Below are positions 15,867-25,809 of a DNA stretch of 64,000 nt, in pieces; positions within the stretch are counted from its first letter, which is position 1; the number at the start of each line of letters is the position of its first letter. The notes beneath the pieces were generated by a model, which was not told the origin of the DNA, ran no database searches, and was given only the letters and a program-made list of their open reading frames with translations. The position numbers were made by a program, and so were the translations under genes. The stretch comes from Streptosporangium canum (GTDB lineage Bacteria; Actinomycetota; Actinomycetes; Streptosporangiales; Streptosporangiaceae): assembly GCF_900113865.1 (NCBI RefSeq), contig NZ_FOQY01000011.1:123776-187775 (forward strand), in the 5' to 3' direction.

Positions 15867-17066
15867 TCACAGTCGCTCGCGCGGCAGTTCGACGGCGATG
15901 GTGAGGCCGCCCTCCTCACGAGGGCTGGCGGTCACGTCGCCGCCATGGGCCTCGGCCACGACCCTGACGATCGACAACCCGAGGCCGCTGCCGCGGTCGG
16001 AGCGCAGCCGGTCGCCGTGCAGCCGCCGAAACGGCTCGAAGATCGTCTCGATCTCGTAGGGAGGCACGGGGAGCCCGGTGTTCGCCACCACCAGTTCCAC
16101 CCGGTCGGCCCGCTGCCGGGTGGACACCCACACCTCGCCGCCGGGGTGGTTGTGCCGTACGGCGTTCTCCACGAGGTTCTGCGCGAGCCGCTCGACCAGC
16201 ACCGCCTCGCCGGCGGTCGGCGCGGGATCCAGCAGCCGGTGGACGGTGACCTCGCTGTCCCCGGCCTCCTCGGCCGCCAGGTCCAGCACGTGCTCGACCA
16301 CGTCGGCCAGGTCGAAGGGACGCCGGTCGAGAACCGTGCGCTCGCCTTCCGACAGGGCGAGCAGCGCGTCGATCAGCCGCTCGTGCCTGGTGTTGACCAC
16401 CAGAAGGGACTCGCCGAGGCGTCTGACGTCCTCGGTCGCGTCGGGCCGGCGGACCGCCACGTCCACGAGCGTGCGGTTGATGGTGAGCGGGGTGCGCAGC
16501 TCGTGTGAGGCGTTGGCGATGAAGCGCCGCTGACCGTCGTACGAGCGGGCCAGACGGCCGAGGATGCCGTCGATGACGTCGGCGAGCTCCTTGATCTCGT
16601 CCTCCGGCCCGTCATGGGCGATGCGTTCGGCGAGATCGTGGCTCTGCGCGACCTGTCGCACGCTCCCGGTCATCGACCTGACGGGGCGGATCACCCATCC
16701 GGCGGCCCGCCAGCCGGCCGCGGTGGCGAGGCCGCCGGCCACGAGGAGCCCGAGACCGCCCACGGTCAGCACGTTTTTGACGGTGTCGCGCTGGTAGATC
16801 CGCCTGACCTGCGCGACCCGCTGCTGGGCCACGTAGTACGCATCGGATTGCTCCGACGAGTAAACGATCTTCAAGGGGTACGCATCGGTGGGCGGGGGCA
16901 GGTACCTCCTGCCCGCGACCGAGATGAACTCGGGCTGGCGCAGCCCGTCACGGGGTTCCAGGCTCTGCCGGACGACGAAGGAGACCGCGGCCAGCAGCAC
17001 CGCGCCGGCGAGGACGAACACCGCGCCGCAGGCGAGGGCGGAGCGCAGCCGTACGCTCGTCTTCAC
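15867..17066 (-). CDS. sensor histidine kinase (OmpR-type partner)
   Basis: 399 residues. Two transmembrane segments (about 8-30, and 125-148, NVLTVGGLGLLVAGGLATAAGW) enclose a sensor loop of about 95 residues. A HAMP domain (WVIRPVRSMTGSVRQVAQSHDLAERI) leads to the HisKA motif ANASHELRTPLTINRTLVDVA, then the ATPase boxes NLVENAVRHN, VANTGLPVPP, FEPFRRL and GSGLGLSIV. GTG 17066 overlaps the response-regulator stop by four bases. The signal is not apparent. Confidence 0.93.
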   Translation of the reverse strand: MKTSVRLRSALACGAVFVLAGAVLLAAVSFVVRQSLEPRDGLRQPEFISVAGRRYLPPPTDAYPLKIVYSSEQSDAYYVAQQRVAQVRRIYQRDTVKNVLTVGGLGLLVAGGLATAAGWRAAGWVIRPVRSMTGSVRQVAQSHDLAERIAHDGPEDEIKELADVIDGILGRLARSYDGQRRFIANASHELRTPLTINRTLVDVAVRRPDATEDVRRLGESLLVVNTRHERLIDALLALSEGERTVLDRRPFDLADVVEHVLDLAAEEAGDSEVTVHRLLDPAPTAGEAVLVERLAQNLVENAVRHNHPGGEVWVSTRQRADRVELVVANTGLPVPPYEIETIFEPFRRLHGDRLRSDRGSGLGLSIVRVVAEAHGGDVTASPREEGGLTIAVELPRERL

Positions 17067-17719
17067 GGGATGCGGTACCCGGCCCCGGTGACGGTCTCGA
17101 TGACCGCCGGCTCGCCGATCTTGCGCCGTAGTTTCATCATCGTCGTCCTCACGGTGTTGGTGAACGGGTCGATGTGCTCGTCCCACACCTTCTCCAGCAG
17201 CGTCTCGGCGGAGACCACCGCTCCGTCGGCGCGCAGCAACTCGGCCAGCACGCCGAACTCCTTGCGGGCGAGCGGCACGTAGCGGCCGTCCCGGAACACC
17301 TGGCGGTGCGCCCAGTCCAGGCGGATGCCGGCCCGCTCCAGCATCGGAGGGTCGGCCGGACGTACCCGGCGGCCCAGCGCGTGGACGCGGGCGACGAGTT
17401 CCTCGAAGGCGAACGGCTTGGGCAGGTAGTCGTCGGCGCCGAGGGACAGGCCCTCCACCCGGGAGCGCACGTCGCCGGACGCGGTGAGCATGATGACGCG
17501 GACCAGCGCGCCGTCGGTCACCAGTGCCCTGCACACGTCGTCACCGTGCATGCCCGGCAGATCGCGGTCCAGGATGAGCACGTCGTAGTCGTGGACACGG
17601 AGCCGCGCCAGCGCCGTCTCGCCGTCGTAGGCGATGTCGACGGCGAGTGCCTCGCCACGCAACCCCGCACCGATGGAGTCGGCGAGCATGCGCTCGTCCT
17701 CGGCGACCAGTACCCGCAC
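17063..17719 (-). CDS. OmpR-family response regulator
   Basis: 218 residues. Receiver domain: acidic pair ED near the N-terminus (VLVAEDER), phosphoacceptor Asp in VLILDRDLPGMHG, Lys in DYLPKPF. C-terminal winged helix: RKEFGVLAELLRADGAVVSAETLLEKVWDEHIDPFTNTVRTTMMKLRRKIG. GTG 17719 has AAGGAG upstream. Operon with the downstream kinase; divergent from the membrane glycosyltransferase-like gene, which may be a target. Confidence 0.93.
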   Translation of the reverse strand: MRVLVAEDERMLADSIGAGLRGEALAVDIAYDGETALARLRVHDYDVLILDRDLPGMHGDDVCRALVTDGALVRVIMLTASGDVRSRVEGLSLGADDYLPKPFAFEELVARVHALGRRVRPADPPMLERAGIRLDWAHRQVFRDGRYVPLARKEFGVLAELLRADGAVVSAETLLEKVWDEHIDPFTNTVRTTMMKLRRKIGEPAVIETVTGAGYRIP

Positions 17720-17876
17720 GGCAGCTCCTTGATCTTTGGATCGTGCAGCGTGCCAGCGTGCCAGAAGCGGCATAACGCCGACATAACCGGATTTGGTCAC
17801 GCCAAGGTTATCGGTCGATCGCTGGACTGCCCTCACCGTGCCGGGGACCGCCCGGCGCCTGATCGGGGGCTCGACC

Positions 17877-19301
17877 ATGCTTGTCTCCACCGCCGGCGTC
17901 CAGGCCGTCCACCCCGTGGACCAGGGCAGACCGTCCTTCCTCCGCCGGTTCTTCGCCACCGGCCACGGGGTCTTCGCCGCCGTGCTCGTTCTCGCGGCGG
18001 CGCTTCGCTGCCTCGTCATGCTGGGCTACGACACCGCGCAGCTCTACTGGTACGACTCCTTCACCTACCTGGACACCGCCGTCCACCTTCAGCCCGGCGG
18101 GGCGTTCCACCCCGCCGGGTACTCCTTCTTCCTGCGGCTGCTCCTGCCGTTCCACAGTGTCGAACTCGTGGCGGGCGTACAGCACGCCATGGGGGTCGGC
18201 ATGGGTTCGATGATCTATCTGGTGCTCCGCCGCCGGTCGCTTCCCGGGTGGGGGGCGACGCTGGCCACCCTGCCCGTGCTGTTCGACCCGGCGTTCCTGA
18301 GGCTGGAGCACGCCGTGCTCTCCGACACCCAGGTCATCTTCCTCGTCGTGGCCGCGCTGACCGCCCTGCTGTGGCGGACCAGGCCGTCGGTGCGCGCCTG
18401 CGCCGCGGTGGGCCTGCTGCTGGCGCTGGCCGGACTCACCCGGACGGTCGCGGTGCCGCTGCTCGGCCTGGTCCTGATCCATCTGATCATCCAGCGGGCC
18501 GGCCGCCGGCAGGTGATCGCGCTCGCCGTCGCCGGGCTGCTTCCTCTCGCCGGCTACGCGGGCTGGTACCAGGCGCATCACGGCCGGTTCGCGCTCAGCG
18601 GTTCGGACGGTGTGGCGCTGTGGGCGCGCACGATGACGTTCGCCGACTGCTCGGTGATCAAGCCGCCGGCCGAGGAGGCGAAGCTCTGCCCGAACGGCAC
18701 CGTGGTCGACGCCGCCTCGGAGTACGTGTGGGCCGCGGACGCCTCGCTGAACAGGCTGCCGGGCGGCCGCTTCGCCCACAACGGCCTGGCCCGCTCCTTC
18801 GCCCTGCGCGCCATCGCCGCGCAGCCGCTGGACTACCTGGGCGCGGTCGTCCACGACACCTCGCTCGCCTTCGCGTGGACCCCGGTACGCCACCCCCTGC
18901 GCGTCTCGCCCACGCTGACATTCCCCCGCGGTTCGTGGCCGCTGCCCGCTTTCCCGCTGATCGACAAGGTACGCGGGGAGTACGACGGCGGCATCCGCGG
19001 GATGTCCTCCGTCGAGCCGTACGGGAGCGTCCTCGCCGCCTATGCCTATCCCGCCGTGCTGCACGGCCCGTTGCTCGGCATCGTGCTGCTGCTGGGCGGC
19101 CTCGGCTCGATCGGCCGGCGGCGGGCGGCGCTGCTGCCGTGGGCGACGGCCGCATTCCTGCTCGTCGCGCCTGTCGCCGCACTGGACTTCGACCACCGTT
19201 ACGTGCTGCCCGCGATCCCCGTGGCCTGCCTCGCCGCCGCGCTGGGCGTCACGAGGAGCCGATGGGCCCGGCCCAGCGCTCCACCCGGCCGGCTCGCTTG
19301 A
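17877..19301 (+). CDS. polytopic membrane protein, probable GT-C glycosyltransferase
   Basis: 474 residues with about ten hydrophobic segments and an extracytoplasmic loop near the N-terminus with DSFTYLDTA, then HPAGYSFFLRLLLP. An acidic motif in the first large loop and this topology are typical of GT-C enzymes (ArnT/PMT/mannosyltransferase-like) that use polyprenyl-phosphate sugars. A loop with FDHRYVLPAIP sits near the C-terminus. ATG 17877 with GGGGG upstream; the frame is open further but the extra residues look non-coding. Divergent from the two-component operon; its last 53 bp overlap the convergent Lrp gene. Acceptor and donor unknown. Confidence 0.75.
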   Translation: MLVSTAGVQAVHPVDQGRPSFLRRFFATGHGVFAAVLVLAAALRCLVMLGYDTAQLYWYDSFTYLDTAVHLQPGGAFHPAGYSFFLRLLLPFHSVELVAGVQHAMGVGMGSMIYLVLRRRSLPGWGATLATLPVLFDPAFLRLEHAVLSDTQVIFLVVAALTALLWRTRPSVRACAAVGLLLALAGLTRTVAVPLLGLVLIHLIIQRAGRRQVIALAVAGLLPLAGYAGWYQAHHGRFALSGSDGVALWARTMTFADCSVIKPPAEEAKLCPNGTVVDAASEYVWAADASLNRLPGGRFAHNGLARSFALRAIAAQPLDYLGAVVHDTSLAFAWTPVRHPLRVSPTLTFPRGSWPLPAFPLIDKVRGEYDGGIRGMSSVEPYGSVLAAYAYPAVLHGPLLGIVLLLGGLGSIGRRRAALLPWATAAFLLVAPVAALDFDHRYVLPAIPVACLAAALGVTRSRWARPSAPPGRLA

Positions 19302-20244
19302 TCATGAAGCCGCGCTTGAGCGACCGGAGCATCATGGTCGTCTCGATGGCCCGGATGCCCGGCAGCCCGCCGATCTCCCGCAGGAACCCGTACAGCTCCG
19401 GCCGGCCGGGCAGGGCGACCTGCGCCACCAGCTGGTGGTCGCCGGCCACGGCCACGGCGTATCTGACCTCCGGACGGGCGGCCAGGGTGTGGCCCACGGC
19501 CTCCACCTCGTTCTCGGCCACCCGCAGCCAGAGCACGGCTTCGGCCGGCAACCCCAGGTAGGCGGGCTCGATCTCGGCCCGGATGCGCAGGACGCCCCTG
19601 CGGAGCAGGGCGTCCAGGCGGCGGCGGGCCGTCGACTCGCTGATCCCGGTGGCCGCCGCGACCTCGGCGTGGGTGGCGCGGCCGTCGGTGACCACCGCCG
19701 CGATGATCCGCCCGTCCTCGGCGGAGGGCTCCTCGGTCCCGCGCGGGGAGTGCTCCGGCGGGGCGCAGTGCTCGCGCAGCCCCTCGACCTCCTGCGGGGT
19801 GAGCACGCCGAGGTGCCAGTCCAGGGGCGTGCTGAAGTATTTCAGCGCCGGATACGCGGTGCTCTCCAGCACTCCGTCGATCGCCGGGATGTCCCGGAAG
19901 AGCAGGTCCACCAGCGACTCGTCGGACACGGAGAGCTCCGCCGCGCAGTCCACCGAGCCCGAGACCAGCGCGACGGAGCGGGTCTGCGGCAGCTCGGTGA
20001 GGGCCGTCCCCACCTCGATCACCGATCCGGGACGGCAGCGCAGCCGGAGCGCGGCCGAGCTGAGCCGCCGGTCGTCGAGCAGCCCGATCACCGAGAGCAC
20101 GCCCGAATCCATCAGCCGGGTCGCCCGGCGCGCCACGTTGCGGGTGGGCTCCGCCAGCACCCGGCCGATCCGGTCCCAGGTGGCCCGCCCGTTCACCTGG
20201 AGGGCGGCGACCACCCTGAGATCGGCTCCGTCGAGTGGCTGCAT
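19249..20244 (-). CDS. Lrp/AsnC-family regulator, double-length
   Basis: 331 residues, about twice the usual Lrp size. Two AsnC-type HTH domains are visible: near residues 4-55 (LDGADLRVVAALQVNGRATWDRIGRVL) and about 175-235 (EDGRIIAAVVTDGRATHAEVAAATGISESTARRRLDALLRRG), each followed by a RAM-like ligand-binding region; the C-terminal one has YAVAVAGDHQLVAQVALP. Such fused regulators occur in actinomycetes. ATG 20244 has GAGGA upstream. Targets unknown; it overlaps the convergent glycosyltransferase-like gene by 53 bp. Confidence 0.88.
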   Translation of the reverse strand: MQPLDGADLRVVAALQVNGRATWDRIGRVLAEPTRNVARRATRLMDSGVLSVIGLLDDRRLSSAALRLRCRPGSVIEVGTALTELPQTRSVALVSGSVDCAAELSVSDESLVDLLFRDIPAIDGVLESTAYPALKYFSTPLDWHLGVLTPQEVEGLREHCAPPEHSPRGTEEPSAEDGRIIAAVVTDGRATHAEVAAATGISESTARRRLDALLRRGVLRIRAEIEPAYLGLPAEAVLWLRVAENEVEAVGHTLAARPEVRYAVAVAGDHQLVAQVALPGRPELYGFLREIGGLPGIRAIETTMMLRSLKRGFMIKRAGRVERWAGPIGSS

Positions 20245-20320
20245 CGGGTCATCCTCGTAGTCGCAGGACCGGTCCGCCCCAAGAGTACGACTTTGTGATC
20301 TTTCCTGATGTGCGATCGGC

Positions 20321-20995
20321 TCAGGCGAGAGCGCTGCGCAGCCACTCCTCGACACCGGCGATGTGGACGGTCGCCCAGGCGCGGGCGACCTCGGGCTGCC
20401 GGGAGGCGATGGCGTCGCAGATCGCGGCGTGCTGCTCGCGGGTCTTCTCCAGCGCGTTCTCCTGGGTCAGGCCCCGCCAGATCCGGGCCCTGGTGGTGGG
20501 GCCCGACAGGCTCTCTATGAGAGAGCACAGCACCGCGTTGCCCGAGCCCGCCGCGATGTGCTGGTGGAACTCCAGGTCGTTGGCGACGAGCTGCTCGACG
20601 CTCGGGTCGGCGGGCAGCTCGGCGAGGATCTTGCGCAGCTCGGCGACCTCGGACTCGCTCATCCGCGTCGCCGCCATCGCGGTCGCCGCCGGCTCCAGGA
20701 TCCGCCTGACCTGGAAGAACTGCAGCACGGTGTCGTCCTGGTGGAAGTCCACCACGAACGACATCGCATCCAGCAGGAGCTGGGGCTCCAGGCTGGTCAC
20801 GTAGGTGCCGTCGCCCTGGCGCACGTCCAGCACGTTGATCAGGGCCAGGGCGCGGACGGCCTCACGCAGGGAGTTGCGGGACAGGCCGAGCCGCTCGGCC
20901 AGGTCGGCCTCCTTCGGCAGCCTGCTGCCCGGGGCGAGCTCGCCCGAGAGGATCATCTGCTTGATCTTGTCGATAGCGGTGTCGGTAACCGCCAC
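20321..20995 (-). CDS. GntR-family regulator (FadR/FCD subfamily)
   Basis: 224 residues. N-terminal winged helix: KIKQMILSGELAPGSRLPKEADLAERLGLSRNSLREAVRALALINVLDVRQGDGTYV. C-terminal FCD ligand domain with metal-binding-type residues (DLEFHQHIA, EQHAAICDAI, HIAGVEEWL). GTG 20995. A perfect 15-bp palindrome lies 22 bp upstream of the start, and a near-identical one lies in front of the L-fucose-type operon at 7064, so I infer it senses a sugar acid and represses both its own gene and that operon. It follows the MBL gene by 35 bp on the same strand. Confidence 0.9.
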   Translation of the reverse strand: MAVTDTAIDKIKQMILSGELAPGSRLPKEADLAERLGLSRNSLREAVRALALINVLDVRQGDGTYVTSLEPQLLLDAMSFVVDFHQDDTVLQFFQVRRILEPAATAMAATRMSESEVAELRKILAELPADPSVEQLVANDLEFHQHIAAGSGNAVLCSLIESLSGPTTRARIWRGLTQENALEKTREQHAAICDAIASRQPEVARAWATVHIAGVEEWLRSALA

Positions 20996-21017
20996 GCTTC
21001 ACCATCCTCGGATCCTC

Positions 21018-21032
21018 AGACATCGGATGTCT
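21018..21032. promoter_or_regulatory. GntR autoregulatory palindrome
   Basis: AGACATC-G-GATGTCT, perfect 7-bp arms, just upstream of the GntR start and touching the stop codon of the MBL gene. The same site with one change occurs at 7064-7078. Confidence 0.75.
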
Positions 21033-22050
21033 AAGAGTGTAGGGCGTAGTGGACCGGGTCCATCCCGGAGACACGGCGGATCACACCTCGGACCTCCAAG
21101 GTGCGCAGATGGGCCGCCGCCTCTCCGGCGGCCATGCCCCGCAGCATCGCCGGGAGCTCCTCCCAGGGGCGGTTCCAGGTCATCCGGCCGGCGGTCTCCC
21201 AGATGGTGAGGGGCTCCCCGGCGTCGGCCAGCAGGGCGGCCAGCCGTACGAGCTTCTCCTCGTGGTGCGTGCGGATCTCCGTCGCCCGAGCGGCCGTATC
21301 TTGAAATATCCATTCATGGGCGGGCAGGGCCTCAAGGTCGCCCAGGTCCGCCACCTTCATCAGCGAGTCCAGGTAGTCGCTGAGCGGATCCACGTCGCTG
21401 CGGTCGTAGGGGTAGAGGCCGATGTGCGGGGTGATGGCCGGCAGCACGTGGTCGCCGGTGAACAGCCGGCCGGTGTCCTCCAGGTGCAGGCAGATGTGGC
21501 CCGGGGTGTGGCCGGGGGTCCAGATCGTGCGGAGCCCGCGTCCGGGCAGGTCGACCAGGTCGCCGTCGTGGAGCGTCCGGTCGGGCAGCGCGGGCGGCCG
21601 CGGCCGCTCGGCCGTCACCTCCTCCACCTCGACCGTGGCGGCCCCCGCCCGGCGCAGCATGTCGGCCTGGAGGTCGCGCTGCGCGCCCTCCCCGAAGCTC
21701 CACATGAGCTTGACCAGCGCGGCGTCGGCCTCGTGCATGGCGACCCACGCCCCGGACTCCTCCCGGACCCGCCCGGCCAGCCCGGCGTGGTCCGGATGGA
21801 AGTGGGTGACCACCACCCCCCGGACCTCGCGGACGTCCATGCCGACGGCGGCCAGCCCGTCCCGCAGCGCCAGCCAGGCCTCCGGGTGGTTCCAGCCCGC
21901 GTCGACCAGCACCGGCCCGGCGGGGGACTCGATCGCGTAGACCAGGGTGTAGCCGAGCGGGTTGCCGGGGATCGGGACGGGCACGCTCCACACCCCGCCG
22001 CCGACGTCGATCGGGCGCTGCTCGCTGTACGGCCTGCGGCGGGATCTCAA
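21031..22050 (-). CDS. MBL-fold metallo-hydrolase
   Basis: 339 residues. Metallo-beta-lactamase fold: the metal motif VVVTHFHPDHAGL, further His in TPGHTPGHICLH, Asp in LFTGDHVLP and a C-terminal helical domain (residues about 260-339) of the kind seen in glyoxalase-II-like or acyl-CoA thioesterase-like MBL proteins. TTG 22050 with GGAG upstream. It starts 16 bp after fadA5 on the same strand, so it is probably in the KstR-type operon; a thioesterase or lactone-hydrolysing job in side-chain catabolism is possible but unproven. Confidence 0.85.
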   Translation of the reverse strand: MRSRRRPYSEQRPIDVGGGVWSVPVPIPGNPLGYTLVYAIESPAGPVLVDAGWNHPEAWLALRDGLAAVGMDVREVRGVVVTHFHPDHAGLAGRVREESGAWVAMHEADAALVKLMWSFGEGAQRDLQADMLRRAGAATVEVEEVTAERPRPPALPDRTLHDGDLVDLPGRGLRTIWTPGHTPGHICLHLEDTGRLFTGDHVLPAITPHIGLYPYDRSDVDPLSDYLDSLMKVADLGDLEALPAHEWIFQDTAARATEIRTHHEEKLVRLAALLADAGEPLTIWETAGRMTWNRPWEELPAMLRGMAAGEAAAHLRTLEVRGVIRRVSGMDPVHYALHS

Positions 22051-22066
22051 ACGGTGCTCCTTGCTC

Positions 22067-23335
<1,269 letters not shown>

Positions 23336-23338
23336 ATT

Positions 23339-24052
23339 TCAGGCGGAAGGAGGGGGCTGGAAATCGACGAGCAGGCGGGTGGCGGCGATCTCGATGCGGC
23401 GCTGGATCTGCTCGTACGTGCGGCGGCCGCGGAGCATCTCCAGCAGCTCGTGCACCCAGACGCTGGCCAGCGAGCCCGCGAGGGCGAACTGCTCCTCGGT
23501 GGCGGTCTCGGCGGTGAGGCCGTCTCCGGCGACGCGGAGCAGCAGGCCCGCCATGCGGTCCCCGAACGGGGTGTCCACCTCGGCCATGATCAGCGAGCGG
23601 ATGAGCGCGTCGGCGAGCTCGGGCTCGCGCATCAGGCCGCGGGTGGCGCGCATCAGGACGTCGACGGCGCGGCCCGGGGGTGTGGTGGCGCCGGGCGGGC
23701 GGCGCTCGATGCTGCTCTCCAGGAGGTCGATCTCCTCGCCGACGACGGCGACGACCAGATCCATCTTGGAGGGGAAGTAGCGGTAGAGGGTGCCGAGGGC
23801 GACTCCCGCGCGCTCGGCGACGGTGCGCATCTGCATGGCCTCGACGCCGCCGCGCGAGGCGAGGGCGGCGGCCGCCTGGACGATGCGCTTGCGCCGCTGG
23901 TGCTGGCTTCTCGTGCGGACGCCGGTGGACGCCGATTCGCTCTGCACGCCGGGTGCCCCCTTGGTCTTGGCCGGTCCGGCGGCGCTCGGGGGCGGCGGGC
24001 CGGGGAGGCGCGAGGCGACCGGCGCCTCGATGGTCACATGCGGGGTACGCAT
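23339..24052 (-). CDS. kstR: TetR-family repressor, KstR-like
   Basis: 237 residues. The TetR DNA-binding domain (about 52-100) reads RRKRIVQAAAALASRGGVEAMQMRTVAERAGVALGTLYRYFPSK, strikingly like mycobacterial KstR in QMRxVAERAxVALGTxYRYFPSK. KstR represses cholesterol catabolic genes and is released by a steroid acyl-CoA. The ligand domain also shares the pattern with KstR (SVWVHELLEML). A Pro/Ala-rich N-terminal extension of about 50 residues makes the start uncertain; ATG 24052 abuts a KstR-type box, GTG 23947 would give a shorter form. Divergent from the fadD-chs-ltp2 operon. Confidence 0.85.
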   Translation of the reverse strand: MRTPHVTIEAPVASRLPGPPPPSAAGPAKTKGAPGVQSESASTGVRTRSQHQRRKRIVQAAAALASRGGVEAMQMRTVAERAGVALGTLYRYFPSKMDLVVAVVGEEIDLLESSIERRPPGATTPPGRAVDVLMRATRGLMREPELADALIRSLIMAEVDTPFGDRMAGLLLRVAGDGLTAETATEEQFALAGSLASVWVHELLEMLRGRRTYEQIQRRIEIAATRLLVDFQPPPSA

Positions 24053-24066
24053 GAGAACACGTTATC
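24053..24066. promoter_or_regulatory. KstR-type box at the tetR start
   Basis: GAGAACACGTTATC has the AACnnGTT core of the KstR motif with a symmetric G/C change at the outermost positions. It directly abuts the tetR start codon, consistent with autorepression. Confidence 0.55.
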
Positions 24067-24186
24067 TGATTTCCGGATGCTCCGATGGGTTACTCGCCGG
24101 TCACAAAGGTGCCCCGTCCTTACACCGCATATGCGTTTGAGCGGCATGTCGCGGCTCATTGCGGCCGACCGCCCCTGGACAAATAA

Positions 24187-24200
24187 TAGAATGTGTTCTA
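24187..24200. promoter_or_regulatory. KstR-type operator upstream of fadD
   Basis: TAGAATGTGTTCTA matches TnnAACnnGTTnnA except AAT for AAC. It lies 44 bp before the fadD start, within an AT-rich promoter-like stretch, and would control the whole fadD-ltp2 operon. Confidence 0.65.
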
Positions 24201-24243
24201 CTTTTCGGAACTGCTGGCCTGAGCTTCATTGCTGGGAGGCGTT

Positions 24244-25809
24244 ATGTCCGGGGAGACGTTGGCGGAGCTGCTGGAGCGGCGTGCCGGGGACGATCGGCCC
24301 GGGCTGCTCTTCGAGGACCAGGTGTGGAGCTGGCGCGAGTACGTCGCGGAGTGCCGGGTCAGAGGAGCCCGGATGGACGCCCTGGGCCGGGCCGTGCATG
24401 TCGGGGTGCTGTCCGACAACGTTCCCGAGACGCTCTTCCTGCTGGGCGGGGCCGCCCTGTCCGGCCACGTGCTCGTCGCGCTGAACCCGACCAGGAGCGC
24501 CGCCGAGCTCGCCCGCGACGCGGACGCGACCCACGTGGACCTCGTCGTCCACGGACCGGCGTACGCGGAGCTGGCCGGGGAGGTCGCCGGCCTGCGGGCC
24601 ACGCCGCCGCCCGCCGAGCGCGACACCGGAGACGGGCTGGTCATGCTGATCTTCACCTCGGGGACGTCGGGCCGGCCCCGGGCGGTGCGGGTCACGCAGC
24701 GGAAGATCGCCGTCCCGGGCGTCAACCTGGCGGCGATGCTCTCGCCGCGGGACGTCGTCTACTGCTCCATGCCGCTGTTCCACTCGGGGGCCGTCATGGC
24801 GGCGTACGCGCCGGCGGTGGCGTCCGGGGCGGCCCTGGTGATCCGGCGCAGATTCTCCGCGTCCGGGCTGATGGCCGACGTCAGGCGCTACGGGGTCACG
24901 TATCTGCACTACGTCGGCAAGGCGCTCTCCTACGTCCTGTCCACCCCGCCGGAGCCCGGCGACCGGGACAACACGCTCAGGATCGCCTTCGGCAACGAGG
25001 GCAGCGCCACCGCGGTCCGCAGGTTCGGGGAACGGTTCGGCTGCCACGTCATCGACGCGTTCGGGTCCACCGAGACCGCGATCGCGATCACCCCCGACCC
25101 CGCGGGGCCGAGCGGCTGCCTGGGCAGGCTGCCCGACGGCGTCGAGATCCGCGACCCCGCCGGGCGGAGGTGCCCGGCCGCGGTCATCGAGGACGGGCGG
25201 CTGCTCAACGCGGACGAGGCGATCGGGGAGCTGGTCAACACCGAGGGGCCGGGCCTGTTCGACGGCTACTACAACGACCCCGAGGGCGACCGCGAGCGGA
25301 TCAGGGAGGGCGTGTTCTGGTCGGGCGACCTGGCCTACGCCGACTCCCGGGGCTATGTGTTCTTCGCCGGGCGGGGCACCGAGCGGCTCCGCGTGGACGG
25401 GGAGAACCTGGCGGTCGCGCCGATCGAGGCGGTCGTCCGCGAGTTCCCCGGCGTGGTCGAGGCGGCCGTCTACCCGGTTCCCGACGCGGCGGCGGGCGAC
25501 CAGGTCATGGCGGCCCTGGTGCTGGAGAACGGCTTCGACCAGGTGGCCTTCGAGGGCTTCCTGGCCGGACGGCGGGACGTCGGCCCGAAAGCCATACCCC
25601 GATATATCCGCATATGTAAGGAGTTGCCGCAGACCGCCTCGCACAAAGTCGTCAAGCGGATCCTCGCCGCGGAGGGCTGGCACACCGGCGACCCCGTCTG
25701 GTGGCGGCCCCCGGGCCGGCGGGGATGGCGGCCGCTGACCCCCGACGACATCACCGAGATCGACGCCGAGTTCGTCCGGCACGGCCGGCCGCACCCCCTG
25801 GAGCGCTAG
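24244..25809 (+). CDS. acyl-CoA synthetase (FadD17-like, steroid side-chain)
   Basis: 521-residue adenylate-forming enzyme. P-loop-like motif MLIFTSGTSGRPRAVRVT, then AFGSTETAIAI, GVFWSGDLAYADSRGYVFFAGRGTERLRVDGENLAVAPIE and the C-terminal Lys region KELPQTASHKVVKRIL. It forms acyl-CoA thioesters through acyl-AMP. Length and context resemble FadD17/FadD19-type synthetases of the cholesterol side-chain pathway. ATG 24244 follows GGGAGG; a TTG at 24229 lacks a site. First gene of an operon with every junction to chsH1 overlapping. Exact substrate chain length is not readable. Confidence 0.85.
   Translation: MSGETLAELLERRAGDDRPGLLFEDQVWSWREYVAECRVRGARMDALGRAVHVGVLSDNVPETLFLLGGAALSGHVLVALNPTRSAAELARDADATHVDLVVHGPAYAELAGEVAGLRATPPPAERDTGDGLVMLIFTSGTSGRPRAVRVTQRKIAVPGVNLAAMLSPRDVVYCSMPLFHSGAVMAAYAPAVASGAALVIRRRFSASGLMADVRRYGVTYLHYVGKALSYVLSTPPEPGDRDNTLRIAFGNEGSATAVRRFGERFGCHVIDAFGSTETAIAITPDPAGPSGCLGRLPDGVEIRDPAGRRCPAAVIEDGRLLNADEAIGELVNTEGPGLFDGYYNDPEGDRERIREGVFWSGDLAYADSRGYVFFAGRGTERLRVDGENLAVAPIEAVVREFPGVVEAAVYPVPDAAAGDQVMAALVLENGFDQVAFEGFLAGRRDVGPKAIPRYIRICKELPQTASHKVVKRILAAEGWHTGDPVWWRPPGRRGWRPLTPDDITEIDAEFVRHGRPHPLER

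Noticed and set aside
17174-19561. 795-codon plus-strand frame across the two-component system and glycosyltransferase-like genes
   Set aside because: It runs antisense to the response regulator and then out of frame through the membrane protein gene; translation is not protein-like.
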